Origin: Eulemur rufifrons
Lineage: Eukaryota > Chordata > Mammalia > Primates > Lemuridae
DNA: 64,000 nt
Assembly: GCF_041146395.1 (NCBI RefSeq)
Contig: NC_090989.1
Span: forward strand, 277,976,343 to 278,040,342
Direction: 5' to 3'
Every line of letters begins with the position of its first letter. Position 1 is the stretch's first letter. The position numbers were made by a program, and so were the translations under genes. The notes under the pieces are model-generated. The model saw nothing but the letters and a program-made list of their open reading frames with translations. It made no database searches and had not been told where the DNA came from. Shown in pieces: positions 35,661-48,698 of the stretch.

Positions 35661-36532
35661 CGGGGGGGAGGGCAGGTGCCAGTGTGCCCGGGTCAGGGAG
35701 AGACAAGTGTGTTGTGACTTCTCCCCGCCGGGAGGAGGGTGGAACAGGAGTTCAGCAGTGCATCCTGGAGGGCCCGTCCATGCCCCCTCCCTGCCACCCT
35801 GCCCCTACTCCTGGCCACAGGGACTGGGACAGAGTCGCAGGGTCCCCACCACAGCACCTCTGCCTGCTCAGCCAGTTGCTCACCCAGGCTTGGAAGCGTC
35901 CCGCTCCCTCCCCCCACCCCACCTCCCCCGCCACCTGGAAAGCCCAGCCCTGTGGCCACGCCGGGGCTGGGGCCTCGACCTCCCTTCACTGGCCCCCTGA
36001 GGCCTGACTGCCCCTTGCGCTCCCTGCCACCCCAAGAGCCTGGCACAGTGGGTGCAGCAAGGCCTGGCGGAGGGGCAGAGCGCACAGCCAGAACCCTGGG
36101 CCACCCCCTCCCCTCATTCGAGCATCGCTTCGCCTCCGCTGCCTTCCCCAGCCCCCCTGCTCATCGCACGGCCTCCGGCCCTGCCCTCCCTGCCCACGGA
36201 CAGGGTCACAGAATCGTCTGCACTGTTCCCCAGACCACAGCATGGGGGCGCTCTCTGCACCCCGCACCGCTGTTCTCTGTGTTGTCAGTGCCCTTCCCCG
36301 TCACGCCCCTCCTCTGCTCTCCACACGCGGACGACGGGAGCGCCACCTGCCCTCAGCCCTCCTTGCTCCTGCAGCCCCTGCCCTGGCAGGTGCGTTCGTG
36401 CTGGGCTGTACTGGGCGTGCCCGTGTCCCTCCCTGCTACCCTGTGCACCTGGGGGACAGCGCAGGGTGGATGTTGGTGGGCGCTGATGAACCCGGCAAGG
36501 GAACGAACGTGCCGCCGTTACCCGCCGAGCAG

Positions 36533-36548
36533 CCGCCAGGTGGCAGTG
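36533..36548 (+). promoter_or_regulatory. CTCF-like binding motif, plus orientation
   Basis: CCGCCAGGTGGCAGTG matches the CTCF core CCRCNAGGTGGCAG. Confidence 0.5.
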
Positions 36549-36659
36549 TCCGCCCAGCCTTAGCGCGGAGCCCTGCCCGTCCCGGCTGTGCCTGGCCCTT
36601 AGGACGGCGGGGCCTGCGCAGTGCGTCCCTCCGCCCATCCTCACGGCAGGCCCTGGGCG

Positions 36660-36760
36660 TGGGGGCTTCTCCCCACTTTAGAGGTGCGTTCACTGAGGTC
36701 CAGAGAGGAGAGACCTGCCCGAGGTCACCTGCAGCCTCAAGTCCTGCCCTCCCCACCCGC
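36660..36760 (-). repeat. MIR SINE remnant, antisense
   Basis: 'CACTTTAGAGGTGCG', 'ACTGAGGTCCAGAGAGGAGA' and 'CTGCCCGAGGTCACCTGCAG' follow the reversed MIR text. Confidence 0.6.
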
Positions 36761-38325
36761 CTGGCAGCAGGTGCCATCCGTTTGGGGCCACGTCACATCA
36801 TCAGCATCACCCTGGCCCTTGGGCTCAGGGGCCCCGAGGGTCTGCTGAGCTCCAGCCAGGACCCGTGTCTGTCCGTTGTCGGGGCTCAGCCCCTCAAGCG
36901 GGGGTGGCCGTGGGCGCAGTGCTGAGTTTTGGTGGTCTGCTGGCTGCCTCCGCCTCCCTGCCCTGTTTACACTTTTAAAAAAGCCTTCAAAGCCCTCTTG
37001 CACCTTCATTCTCCAGTGGCTTTTGGTCCCACTCTGCCCCCGAAGGCCTCAGCCCCTGTGACCGTCCTTACTCAGCGTGGCCCTCGGGGGATTCCTTGCC
37101 GCGCCCACCCTGGGTGGCCGGGGAGGGTAGTCAGGCCCGGCCTGGGCCGGGGCACGGGGACCCCAGGCCCCCCCTGCAGCCAGGGCTCGGCCTCCTGCTG
37201 GGCAGTTTAACCACCTTCCTGACGGCCTCCTTCCCTCCCACCCTCCACGGCTGTCCCTGAACGAGCCGGGTCTTGTGGCGGCCGAATCCCACTAGGGCAG
37301 CTCCGCTTCCACCTGTTCACGTAGCAGAGCCCTTTTTAAGACAATTCTACTGCTAAAGGATTTTTAAGTATTTAAAATGTTTGACAACCACTGAGCTAAT
37401 CTAAGCTCCTCATTCCTGAAACCCAGATGGCCACGGGGATCCGTGGCCTAGCGTTCCAGGCCGTCCCCACAACCCCGCCCGGCCTCACAGACCTGCGCCT
37501 GCAGTGGCCACTGAGCCACTCAGGCCCGTCCCTGCCAGGGTGGGGCGCTCCTTGCCCACCAGGTGCCCACCCCTTTTCTAAACCTCTGTCTGACGGGGGA
37601 CTCGTGCCCACGACCCAGGGCCAGGCAGGCCAGCCAGGGTCTCCAGCGAGAGGGTGAAGGCTGTGCAGGGCTGGGCCCCTGGCACAGGGCGGAGGACAGG
37701 TGCCCTCCTGGGACAGACTGGCCCAGCTGTGTGGCTGCAGAGGGGTCCTCATCGGGGAGTGGCTCTGAGAATTCTGGGAGGAAAGGGTGCGGAGGGCATG
37801 GGGTCATGTCAGAGGTGGCTCGGGCAGCCCCTCCCACAGTCCCTGGGTCACCACACATTGTCTGTTGTCAGCAGGCCGAGCCTAGCAGCTGAGGCTGGCC
37901 TCGCTGGGGTTTGGGGCTGTCTCCGATCTGCCCTTAGCAGCAGGAGCACGAGGACCGCCTGCTGGGCGCAAGCACAAGGCACTTAGCACACGCCTGGCGG
38001 CGGGCACTGTGCCAGTGTTTGCTGTGGCGCCTCAGCTTTGCACAGGGGCTGAGCCTCACCCTGTGGGTCGCCGGCACCAACACAGGAGTCCGTAACGCCC
38101 GAGGCGTGTCTGCACACGCTCACGTACACACACGCCACATGCACGGCTCACATGCACGTGCCCACGAGCGCAGGCAGAGAACAGCCCTCAGCTGGCACCG
38201 GCTGGCCAGTGGCTCTGTGCGTGGGTGCTCAGGGAGGCGGCCTCAGCGCCTGAGGCCTTGGAGGGGGCGTCCTCTGGCATCCTGTGGACTGACGGTGTCT
38301 CTCTGTCCCCCGCCCCACCCCGCAG

Positions 38326-38412
38326 TACGAGTACAGCTTCCGCACGGAGCAGAGCGCGGCCGCCCGGCTCCCGCCCAGCCCCACCAGGTGTCAGCAGATC
38401 CCCCAGTCCTGA
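38326..38412 (+). CDS. MVB12B: MVB12B, last coding exon with stop codon
   Basis: The exon begins after a C-rich tract and CCGCAG (ends 38325) in phase 0. It encodes 28 residues starting YEYSFRTEQSAAARLPPSP and ending CQQIPQS, then TGA at 38410-38412. This matches the human MVB12B C-terminus as I remember it (319 residues in the long form). The first part closes the UMA domain. The proline-rich tail, APP-free but PP-containing, is a flexible end. The three exons supply 66 complete codons, consistent with residues 254-319. The coding part is GC-rich like its surroundings. The 3' UTR continues directly from the stop codon. A short human isoform with a different C-terminus is known and would not use these exons. 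Confidence 0.95.
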   Translation, partial: YEYSFRTEQSAAARLPPSPTRCQQIPQS

Positions 38413-40504
38413 GGAGCCGCGGCCTGGGGAGAAGACGCCGCCGACCGCTGCCCGGCGCCGGGGCTGCAGGGCGCTCCCCTCCCTCGCCTGTCCCTCGGCC
38501 TCCTCCCACCGCGGCCAGCCCTTCCCACCCTGCCCGAGGGTGGCCTGGAGACTCTGGGCAGCTGCGTGGACACGTCCCGTCATCAGCTCGCCTGACATGA
38601 CACCCCCGCCTCCCTGGGGACATTGTTCATAACCACGACTAATCTGTGTGTGCTGTAGTGACCAGCGGCCCCTAACATGTCTGTGTGATGACCAGTTGTC
38701 CTACGAAAACCTTACCCATCCCGGAGTCGCCCCGAGGGCCCTGGGCAGTTGCTCCAGCCGCCCAGTGACACCCGTCGGCTCCCTGCACTCCTGACTGTCA
38801 CCTACCATTACAGACACCACTTGGCCATTGCTTTCCCCCAGAAGACGCTGGGGGTTGGCGCTTCGCATGGGACCCCCCAGGGCTCGCTGACCATCCCAGA
38901 CCGGGGCTGCCGTGGAGCAAGTCCCTCTTGCCACAGGGCCAGATGCCCCGAGTGTTTCACAGCAGCCCTGCAAAAACGTGGCAGGAAGAAGTCAGTGGCC
39001 CTGCTGTGGACCCTGCCCCCCACTTTGGACATCCCATGGACTTGTCACCCAACATGTGGACCATCCAGAGGTCGGGGAGCAGAGCGGTGCTGCTTTCTGG
39101 GCAGGAGGTGCAGTGACAGGCCCTGCTTGGCTCCTGCTGCCCAGGGCACTGTGCACATCCACGGCCCCCCAAGGGCTAGTCTAGGGGACACCCACGTGCC
39201 AACCACAGCTTCAGCTGCCTTGGCCCAGTGCACCGGCCCCGGGACCGCAGAGACACGGGCGCACGGGCACCCGGCCCCTCCCAGAGCCAGGCTGTGTCTT
39301 GGTGGCATCTGCTTTCAGAACCACAGGAACAAGGTGTTCCGAAAAGTCCCTCTGACCCAGGTCACTGAATTTGGGCCAGAACTGACATTCCTCCACGCAT
39401 GCCCATTGGTGCTGGCATCCCTCATCGCGCCGGTGCTGAGTCCAACTCCACACACGTTTGCAGAGCAGCGGCCGTGGCACCCCAGGGGCCCAGCACCGGC
39501 CCAAGGGGTCGCCTCGCTGCGCAGTGTCTGCCGTCGGGGTTGGTCCTGGTGCCTCAGAGCGAGGGAGTCTTACTCTTCGGGCGTGGGGCTTGGTGTGCTG
39601 AGGGGCATGGAAGCCACTGCCTCGGCCGGGACAGACTCTCCCCGCTGCAGTGCCTGGGGTGTGGCATACAGGTGGCCGGGGGCTGAGGCTCAAATGAACA
39701 GGCAGAAGAACCGGCCAACTCGGCTGACGACGAGGCAAGGGCCGAAATACCTCACACCGCTGCATCAGCCTGGCGTCTCCAGACCCGGCCCTGGAACCAG
39801 CTTGTCCTTGGCCCGCCTTGGTCCCCATTTGGACACCTCTTGGTTTCCGTGGATCAGGGAACTGGCCACCTCTCCCCACCCTCCCCGAGAATGAGGATGC
39901 CCCCGGTGGCGGGGGGTCCTGCAGAGGCGGCCCGTGGGGCCAAGGCGGGAGTGTGTGGACCTGCCGTGGTCACTGAAGTGAGCTAGTGTGTTTCTGGGAA
40001 GTTGGGGAGCCCTGTGGAACCCAGAGAGCCTGTGTCTAGTGCTGCTTTTTGGATGGCGGCTGGTTCAAACCCAAGTGGCCTGTGTGACAGAGCCCAACAG
40101 ACAGGGGTGACGTCCAGCAGGCTGGGGGTGGCAGGAAGGCAGAGGGCAGCGCTGTGGTCACTTCTGCCCCCTTCATCTCGGTTTGCGCACTTTGTCCTTC
40201 AGCCTCTTTTTATGCCTTGACTGTGAGACCATCTCTGACAGCGACCACCTGGCCGCCCTCCTCTCTCCCCGACTCAGAACGATGCGTTTCAGCCACTCTC
40301 AGGGGCCCGGGAGGTCCAAAGGCAACAGCGTGGGCTCCCTGGTCGCAGGCAAAGGGGGCCGAGCAGAGTAGTGAGGGCGATTTCTGGGGAAGGAAGAGGG
40401 GTGCTCTCAGCCCCCCACTGACGTCCCCCAGGCCCCACTCCAGCTGGGCCCAGCCAGGCGGCCCCACACGCCCTCCTGCAGTTGCTGGGACAGACAGGGC
40501 CACA

Positions 40505-40523
40505 GGGCCACCAGGGGGCCAAC
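40505..40523 (+). promoter_or_regulatory. CTCF-like binding motif, plus orientation, in MVB12B 3' UTR
   Basis: GGGCCACCAGGGGGCCAAC carries the exact CTCF core CCACCAGGGGGC. Confidence 0.6.
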
Positions 40524-40728
40524 TGCACGGTCCCCAGTGAGCTGCAGCCTCTTCCCCATAGCATTAGGGACTTGGTTTGAGGAAAACATTGACTGTGAAC
40601 ATTGTAGTAAATGGCAGCTTAAGACGATTAAGCAGTGACAGTGTTAGGGACAAGTTGGTATCTGTGGTAGGTTTTAGGCTGCTCCTAACCCTCCATTTCT
40701 TGCCTTCTGAGAGGTGGGTGAGGATGAG

Positions 40729-40790
40729 TATGTGTGCGTGTGTGTGTGCGTGTGTGCGTGTGTGTGTGTGTGCGTGTGCATGCGTGCGTT
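40729..40790. repeat. TG/CG dinucleotide tract in MVB12B 3' UTR
   Basis: About 60 bp of GTGTGTGCGTG-type alternation, all purine-pyrimidine. In RNA this would be a GU-rich tract. Confidence 0.9.
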
Positions 40791-41384
40791 CGGGTGCACC
40801 CACCCACCTGCGTGGGGCCTGTGCAGACCGCGGGAGAACTGAGACGCGGGCTCCTGGCTCAGGCCTAGGATTTGAGCCACTGTGTGTCTCCTGGGAGGAG
40901 GGTTTTCTTCACAAGCCCTCGGCCACCGTGGGAAGGAAGCGCAGGGTCTCCGTGAGAAGTGAAGGGCCTCGGCCTCACCCCTGGGTCCCCAGCACTTCCC
41001 ACTGCTGCTGCTGTCCCTGCCCCGCACCCTCTGTCCCTCCCAGAAAGACTCCAACCAGAGCACAATGTCCCCACCGCCTTCCCTCTTCTGAAAAGTCCGA
41101 GTCTGTTTCCAAGGGCCTTGGAACGGCACACAGAGGACAGGGGCAGGGCGCGAGTTCCAGGCGCACGTGCAGTTCACGATCAAGGCCGTTTCCCCACCGC
41201 AGGTCCCAGAACGAACGCCAGCCACGCCCCGCCACTGGAGCGGTGAGAATGCAGTTGGGTCAGTAAGGAAATGGCAGGTCAGGCCCGCACCCGCCCTTGC
41301 TCACTGGTCAGAGGTGGCCGTCATGTGGCAGAGAGAAGCGGTGGCGCTGGTTGTGGGCCCTTTGCAAGTCAGCGGGTCGGCGGG

Positions 41385-41580
41385 AGAAGGGGGACTAATG
41401 TGCGCTAAGCACCTGCTCCTGTCGCTCTGAGCACATTTCTCCTGTCATTCCCCCAAAAACAAAGTAACCCGCAAGTGGAGGTTCCCTGCTCCTTGTTACA
41501 GATGGAGAAGCTGAGGCTTGTCCCTGGGCACAGGGCTGCTGCGCGGCCCCAAAGCCTGCCAGGCCGTCCCGTCTTAAGCA
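41385..41580 (-). repeat. MIR SINE remnant, antisense, in MVB12B 3' UTR
   Basis: 'GCGCTAAGCACCTGCTCC', 'TCCTTGTTACAGATGGAG', 'AAGCTGAGGCTTGTCCC' and 'GGGCACAGGGCTGCTGC' follow the reversed MIR text. Confidence 0.65.
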
Positions 41581-42104
41581 CAGCCTCCAGCTGAGCCTTT
41601 TGTCTCCAGCCCTGCAAGGGACTTCTGGGCCACCACTAGGCCCTGCCGGTCACCGCGCCACTGTGCAAGAGCCCTGCCACTGCCTGCGTGCCTGGGCGTT
41701 TGTGGGGAGTCCGGCCTGCTCCCCTGAAAGCCAGGTGGGCCTGAGGAGGAGGGCAGAGCAGGGCCTCCGCGGAGCCACCTCCGGGCCACGCAGGAGCCGA
41801 GCTCAGTGAATTCGGTTCTCGTCTACCTTCCCCAGGGGCGACCGTCCCCACTCAGGCTGCCTCGCACCCTCCGGGCAGCCAGCCTTTCTCATCGGTTCTG
41901 AGCACATGTCCGGGCGGCTGCGGCTGCCACCACAAGGCAGAGCTTTGTTCCCCTGGCAAAGGCCATGCGAGCTGCTGTGTGACCGTGTCGCCTTGGACGA
42001 GGACCTTAGGGACGACGTCCTGACTGCGTATTTATTCAAGGTGACTCTTGTACTTGGCAAAGGGAAGTTTCACTGTGTGACTGTATTCTTAATATAATTT
42101 GTTA

Positions 42105-42110
42105 AATAAA
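42105..42110 (+). terminator. MVB12B: MVB12B polyadenylation signal AATAAA
   Basis: A canonical AATAAA in an AT-rich 3' end. A U/GU-rich stretch (TTTGCTGTTGTGTCC, 42137-42151) follows within about 40 nt, the usual order of signal, cleavage site and downstream element. Cleavage is expected near 42120-42135. Confidence 0.8.
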
Positions 42111-42884
42111 CGTTTGTTTTAACCTCTTTTCCCCAGTTTGCTGTTGTGTCCAAGGCCGCCGGAGGCCAGTGTCCCCCAGGCTCCTCTCCAGCCAGCAGGG
42201 CCCCTGGTGAGCACACAGTCACCTCCCAGCCTGTCGGCCTTCTGGAAAGAGCCGGTGCGCTCCTTTGCCGTGCTTAGTTGAGATGACCGGTCATAAGTCG
42301 GCGGCGTTCAGGGAGGGGGCAGGAAGCAGCCTGTTCTCCGGCAGCCTCAGGGTGTCCCTGAAGGAGGAAGTCCCCGCTGCCACGAAAGCCCTGAAGCCGC
42401 GTGTGAGCACGTCCCACGGGCGCGGAGGTGCCCTTCTTCCCTCTCCAGCTCCCCCGAGCCCTTGACTGGAGGCAGAGCGAGGCGGCTTCAGTCCGTCCTG
42501 ACTGCTCACCCGCACCCCAGACGTGGCTGCCAAGGCCACGGGGCCCGGCCACAGCACGGCTCCTTGTGAGGAGCCAGCAGTTGTGGCACCGTCAGAGCCC
42601 TCTGCCTGCGTCTCGGGTGCCCCCCGCATCTCTGGCCTGGACACCCCCGTCTGGGCTGTCGCTGCCTCCACCTGTCACACCAGACTCAGGCGGAAGGAGC
42701 GAGAACGGGGCCACCCTTAGCTCAGCGCTCACCTCATGGGGACCACGAGGGTCCACAAAAGAGTGTCAGTGGCTCCAGCCCTGCCTCCTGCACGCCCCGG
42801 CCCCCGCTCTCTGGGAGGTCTCGGGTCTCTCCCCCACAGTGGAAAGAGAGGAAAGGCCACTGGGTTCCCCGGGAGACCCGGGCA

Positions 42885-43010
42885 GAACAGAGCGTGAAGA
42901 GCCGGATTCGAATCTGGCTCTGCCACCTCCTGACCACGTGTCTGTCCCAGTGGCAGCGTCCCCCCTCAGTGGCTCGCCCTGGGAAGGTGGAGTGAGGGTG
43001 CTGGCGGGAC
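42885..43010 (+). repeat. MIR SINE remnant
   Basis: 'GGATTCGAATCTGGCTCTGC' and 'CACCTCCTGACCACGTGTC' are MIR core text. Confidence 0.7.
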
Positions 43011-43064
43011 ACCTGGCATGCAGCAGAGACGGTGTGACACGTGGGTCTTGGGAGCCTAATCACA

Positions 43065-43150
43065 GAACTGAGTCCCTCCTACGTGCTGGGTCTGGAGACA
43101 CCGAGGAAGCACAGGTGGGGGCCTTTGACGTCGAGGACACAGGCCTCACG
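43065..43150 (-). repeat. L2 3' end remnant, antisense
   Basis: 'CTGAGTCCCTCCTACGTGCT' and 'GGGTCTGGAGACACCGAGG' correspond to reversed L2 terminus text. Confidence 0.45.
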
Positions 43151-43784
43151 CACCACTTGGGAAGGCAGACAGACCGATGCCCACAGCCCTTGCGGCTGCC
43201 AGGAACCAAAATCTACCTGTACCGGCCTGGGCCAAGGTGGGGCAGTGGCCGCCCGGGAGAGTCCTGTGGAGACAATGCAGGTGCGGCCAAGCCACACAGG
43301 GCCAGCCCTGCAGCACCTGTTCCTCCTCGTCTTTCCCGGGGCCTCGTCCGCCTCTGCCTGGGCATCTGCCAGCGCCTCACGCCCCGGCTCTCTGCGCACA
43401 GCGCTCATGGCGCCCTCGTGCACTCGGCCACCCAGGTTCACCCACGCTCGGTTCAGGGCATCCAAAGGCAACTGTCTCGTGGCTCCACATCCAGAGTCCC
43501 AGGACAGACTGGTCAGCTGGAGCCAGGTGACCGCTTCCGCCCTGGCAGCTCTGGCCTGGGGCTGGGGACACAGGTGTACACAAGCACACGGAGCAGGTCT
43601 CCGAGGTTCAGACCCCTGAGAGGCTCCTGCTACAGAGAGGGTGCGGCTGTGCAGAGGGCGGAGGACCCTCCCAGGAGGGGGAAAATGGGGCATCCGCCCA
43701 GCAGCTCTGTGATGACAAGGACAGGGAGGTGGACAGAGCATTGTCCATCCTCTCATCCACCGACCGCCCGTCCATCTGTCCATC

Positions 43785-43895
43785 CAGGCCCTGCTATGGG
43801 AGCACCTTCCACATGCAGGCCCCGGGCCAGGCACCAGGACTCAGCAGTGACCAACGTGCTGACACCCCCGTCCTCATGGAGCTGACGATACAGCC
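43785..43895 (-). repeat. L2 3' end remnant, antisense
   Basis: 'GCCAGGCACCAGGACTCAGC', 'AGTGACCAACGTGCTGACAC' and 'CCTCATGGAGCTGACGATAC' follow the reversed L2 end. Confidence 0.5.
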
Positions 43896-43920
43896 CAGCC
43901 CACTCTAGCCCCCCCCCCCC

Positions 43921-43955
<35 letters not shown>

Positions 43956-44123
43956 GCCCAACCTGTGCCCCTGCTTCTCCCCCCGCCCCTCCCCCGCCTC
44001 CCCCCTGTCGGTTTCCAGTCCAGCCCACTCTAGCCCACACACACACACACACACACACGCCCAACCTGTGCCCCTGCTTCTCCCCCCGCCCCTCCCCTGC
44101 CTCCCCCCTGTCGGTTTCCAGTC
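43896..44123. repeat. tandem duplication with embedded C and AC tracts
   Basis: Two head-to-tail units (43896-44020 and 44021-44123) both start CAGCCCACTCTAGCC and end GTCGGTTTCCAGTC. Outside the repeat tract I count one base difference (CCCCCGCCTC against CCCCTGCCTC). The first unit has C13 (43909-43921) plus a longer AC/CG run; the second has only an AC run, making it 22 bp shorter. The near-identity implies a recent event. Confidence 0.9.
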
Positions 44124-44219
44124 CAACCGAGCCTCATCCCTAACCCTGGGCTTTCTCTCCTGTGTCCCCACCGCAGCTCTGCAGGCTGCTGTCTTTAACG
44201 GTGTTTGGCTCTCGCTGGC

Positions 44220-45045
44220 CTGTCTCCCCTCGTTCCAGCAGCCACCCGGGGGTCCCCACCTGGATGCCCCATGAGCATCCTGCCCTCAACACATCCAGAG
44301 CTGAATGTACCATCATCTGAGCCCCAAACTGCCCCCCTTCGCCTGACTGTCCATCTCCGGAACGGCTCCACCCTCTCCCCCGGCCCCGAGTCCCCCACCC
44401 ATGCGCCCATTTGCAGACAGACAGTTCTCCCAACTACATTTGATTTCAAACCAGCCACTGTTTGCCCTTGTTGCCGCTCGGCTTTAGCTCTGGCCTCGGG
44501 GCCTTCCACCTGGATCACAGCATCAGCCCCTCGCCCGCCCCCGACTCCCAGGTCTTCCTCTCATCCGTCATCCTCCCACGTGTCCCAGATCCAGCCACAG
44601 GACCCCTCACACGGCCTGGACGCCTCCTCCTGGGAAGGAAGCCCGAGTCCCTGGGCTCCCATAAACCTCCTTTCCAGGTCTGGCCCACCTCCGCTGTCCC
44701 CTGCTGAGTCATTTGTGGTTCCCCAAACCTCTGACTCTCACACGCTTCCTTCCCCTTGCACATGCGCTTCCTTCTGCCTAGAATGTCTCTCCCTACTCTT
44801 CTGCCCGCTGAGCTCCTGTTTCTCCTTCAGACCCTGTTCCTGCACCTCCCCTGTGATGTCCATCTTGACCCCTTGGAGGCAGAGGGAACGACTCTCCCCT
44901 TCAAGCCAGGCGAGCCTCACACAGGTGCCATGCGTTGCTGCCTAGGTTATGTGCTCCTGGAGGGAGGAGTCAGGTCTCATTTGTTTTCCCTCCCGCCACC
45001 ATATATACGCCCAGAGCACCCAGCACGGGCCTAGCAAGACAGCAG
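44220..45045 (+). repeat. L2 LINE fragment, sense, reaching near the 3' end
   Basis: Sense L2 text is readable in order: 'CCATGAGCATCCTGCCCTC', 'CTCGGGGCCTTCCACCTGG', 'TGCGCTTCCTTCTGCCTAGA', 'ATGTCTCTCCCTACTCTTC', 'CTGTTTCTCCTTCAGACCC', 'TGCTCCTGGAGGGAGGAGTC' and 'AGCACCCAGCACGGGCCTAG'. The 246-codon frame in it is not a preserved L2 protein. Confidence 0.75.
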
Positions 45046-45343
45046 CATCAGCAGACAGATGCCAGGACGGGCACCAGCAGCACGGGGACGGTGACGTCCA
45101 GCAGGAGGCCTCCCTGGACAAGACCTGATGCCGGCCCCAAAGCGCCCAGAGACAAGGGTGTGAAAGCCAGGCCTCGTCTGGCCTGTCCCTGAAGCCCAGT
45201 GCCCAAGACAGGGCCTGGCTCCAAGCTGGTGTCAGTCCACGTGGGGACGGTGGGACAGCAAGGTGGAGTGCCAGGGGCTGCCGGCTCTTCCCAGGAGCCC
45301 AGCTCTGGGGGCTGCGCGGGGAAGGGAGAAGGTGGTCGATGGA

Positions 45344-45440
45344 CCACAGGACCCAACACTAAAACTGCAGGGCTCGGAGCTCAAGGACGGGCCACAGGAC
45401 CCAACACTAAAACTGCAGGGGCTCGGGGCTCAGGGACCGA
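45344..45440. repeat. 48-bp tandem duplication
   Basis: CCACAGGACCCAACACTAAA begins both units (45344 and 45392). Each continues ACTGCAGGG, a GCTCGG-AGCTC or GCTCGG-GGCTC segment, and AAGGAC or AGGGAC. Few differences. Confidence 0.9.
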
Positions 45441-45474
45441 GAAGCTTCGGAGGTGAGTTGATTCCACAGCAGAT

Positions 45475-45565
45475 AAGGACGATACACACACACAAAATCA
45501 GAGGCCTGTCTTGCTTTATGAACATAGGTATAAAAATCCTTAACGAAATACTGAGCAGAAAGATG
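45475..45565 (+). repeat. short L1 ORF2 remnant, sense
   Basis: 'CAGAGGCCTGTCTTGC', 'TTTATGAACATAGGTATAAA' and 'AATCCTTAACGAAATACTGA' match the same L1 ORF2 stretch found again at about 47640-47745. Confidence 0.7.
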
Positions 45566-45925
45566 GTCAGATGCCTCAGACAAGAGCTGGCAGGGGCCAG
45601 TTTTCCGGCTATGGCCGCTCATCTCCCACATTGCCCTGGGCGGGTCATTTCCATCCTTTCACAAGCGTGAGAAAGAAAACAGTAGAGTGGGTGTCAGCCA
45701 GAGCCCACCAGGAGCGCAGAGAGCAGGAGTGGCAGCAGCCGACCGGAGCCCATCCTCCTTCCTCACCAGCCCTGCGACCAGGGAGGGGCAGAGACCCAGG
45801 TCCTGGGAGTAGTGGTGCGGGGCAAAGGTCGGGGAAGGTCCCGATTGGGAGGGCACATGGGCACAGGCTGGCACACCCAAGGCATGAGTATCTCTTACCT
45901 CCTTCGTCCTTCTCTGGAGGGAGCA

Positions 45926-46404
<479 letters not shown>

Positions 46405-46679
46405 AAGCACTAAAGCTTTTACCACTTCCTCGCCAATGGGGCTGAGTCCCAAGGAAGGACGAGTTCACAGGGAAAAACAGACACAAAAAGACCTCATTCA
46501 CCAAAAGACAGACAAGAAGCTGAGCCACCAACATCAGAAGCAAGTAACAGGCCAGAGAGAACAGGAGTTTAATATAAACGCAAAGTGTCCTCCAGGAGAT
46601 GCGGGAGGACGCTGGGAACATGAGGCAGAGACAAGTTGTTTGGAACAAGAGCCTGTCAGTTTCTAAATACCAACAGACT

Positions 46680-48688
<2,009 letters not shown>

Positions 48689-48698
48689 GACAAAGGTT

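Larger units (their letters stand above)
22651..38325 (+). other. MVB12B: MVB12B last intron (15.7 kb)
   Basis: The intron runs from GTAAGG to the acceptor at 38325. It contains MIR copies (23660-23870, 24225-24400), an AT-rich block (27480-28540), an antisense L1 (29095-30950), L2 remnants, hAT remnants and three CTCF-like motifs. The stretches 24400-27480, 30950-32520 and 35700-38325 hold no recognisable gene. The long frames in 26.6-27.4 kb and 35.7-36.6 kb are GC-driven. Confidence 0.9.
38413..42130 (+). other. MVB12B: MVB12B 3' UTR (inferred end)
   Basis: About 3.7 kb from the stop codon to just beyond the only good AATAAA (42105-42110). It is mostly GC-rich. A more AT-rich island lies at about 40565-40690, and the last 120 nt are AT-rich. 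It contains a TG/CG-type dinucleotide tract (40729-40790), an antisense MIR remnant (about 41385-41580) and a CTCF-like motif (40505-40523). I saw no other AATAAA between the stop and 42100, so one long 3' end is the simplest model. Long open frames here, such as the 381-codon one at 38749-39894, have no recognisable domain and look like chance. The 3' boundary is inferred from the signal. Confidence 0.75.
42131..43890. other. intergenic GC-rich DNA with MIR and L2 remnants, no gene
   Basis: Between the MVB12B 3' end and the duplicated minisatellite. A 485-codon plus-strand frame (42428-43885) and a 251-codon minus-strand frame overlap here. Both run through the MIR and L2 remnants, with no domain. 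High GC explains the shortage of stops. Confidence 0.7.

Noticed and set aside
35739..36563. 274-codon open frame, plus strand
   Set aside because: Proline-rich chance frame in GC-rich intron. Three overlapping frames of similar length.
37555..37572. CCCACCAGGTGCCCACCCC as another CTCF site
   Set aside because: The right half (GGTGCCC) departs from the CTCF core GGNGGC; it is closer to an E-box.
38749..39894. 381-codon open frame, plus strand
   Set aside because: Lies in the MVB12B 3' UTR, GC-rich, no recognisable family or splice context.
42428..43885. 485-codon open frame, plus strand
   Set aside because: It runs through MIR and L2 remnants, has a proline/arginine/serine-rich composition typical of GC-rich chance frames, no domain, and an overlapping long frame on the other strand.
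44205..44945. 246-codon open frame inside L2
   Set aside because: Covers the L2 3' region, not a preserved reverse-transcriptase frame.
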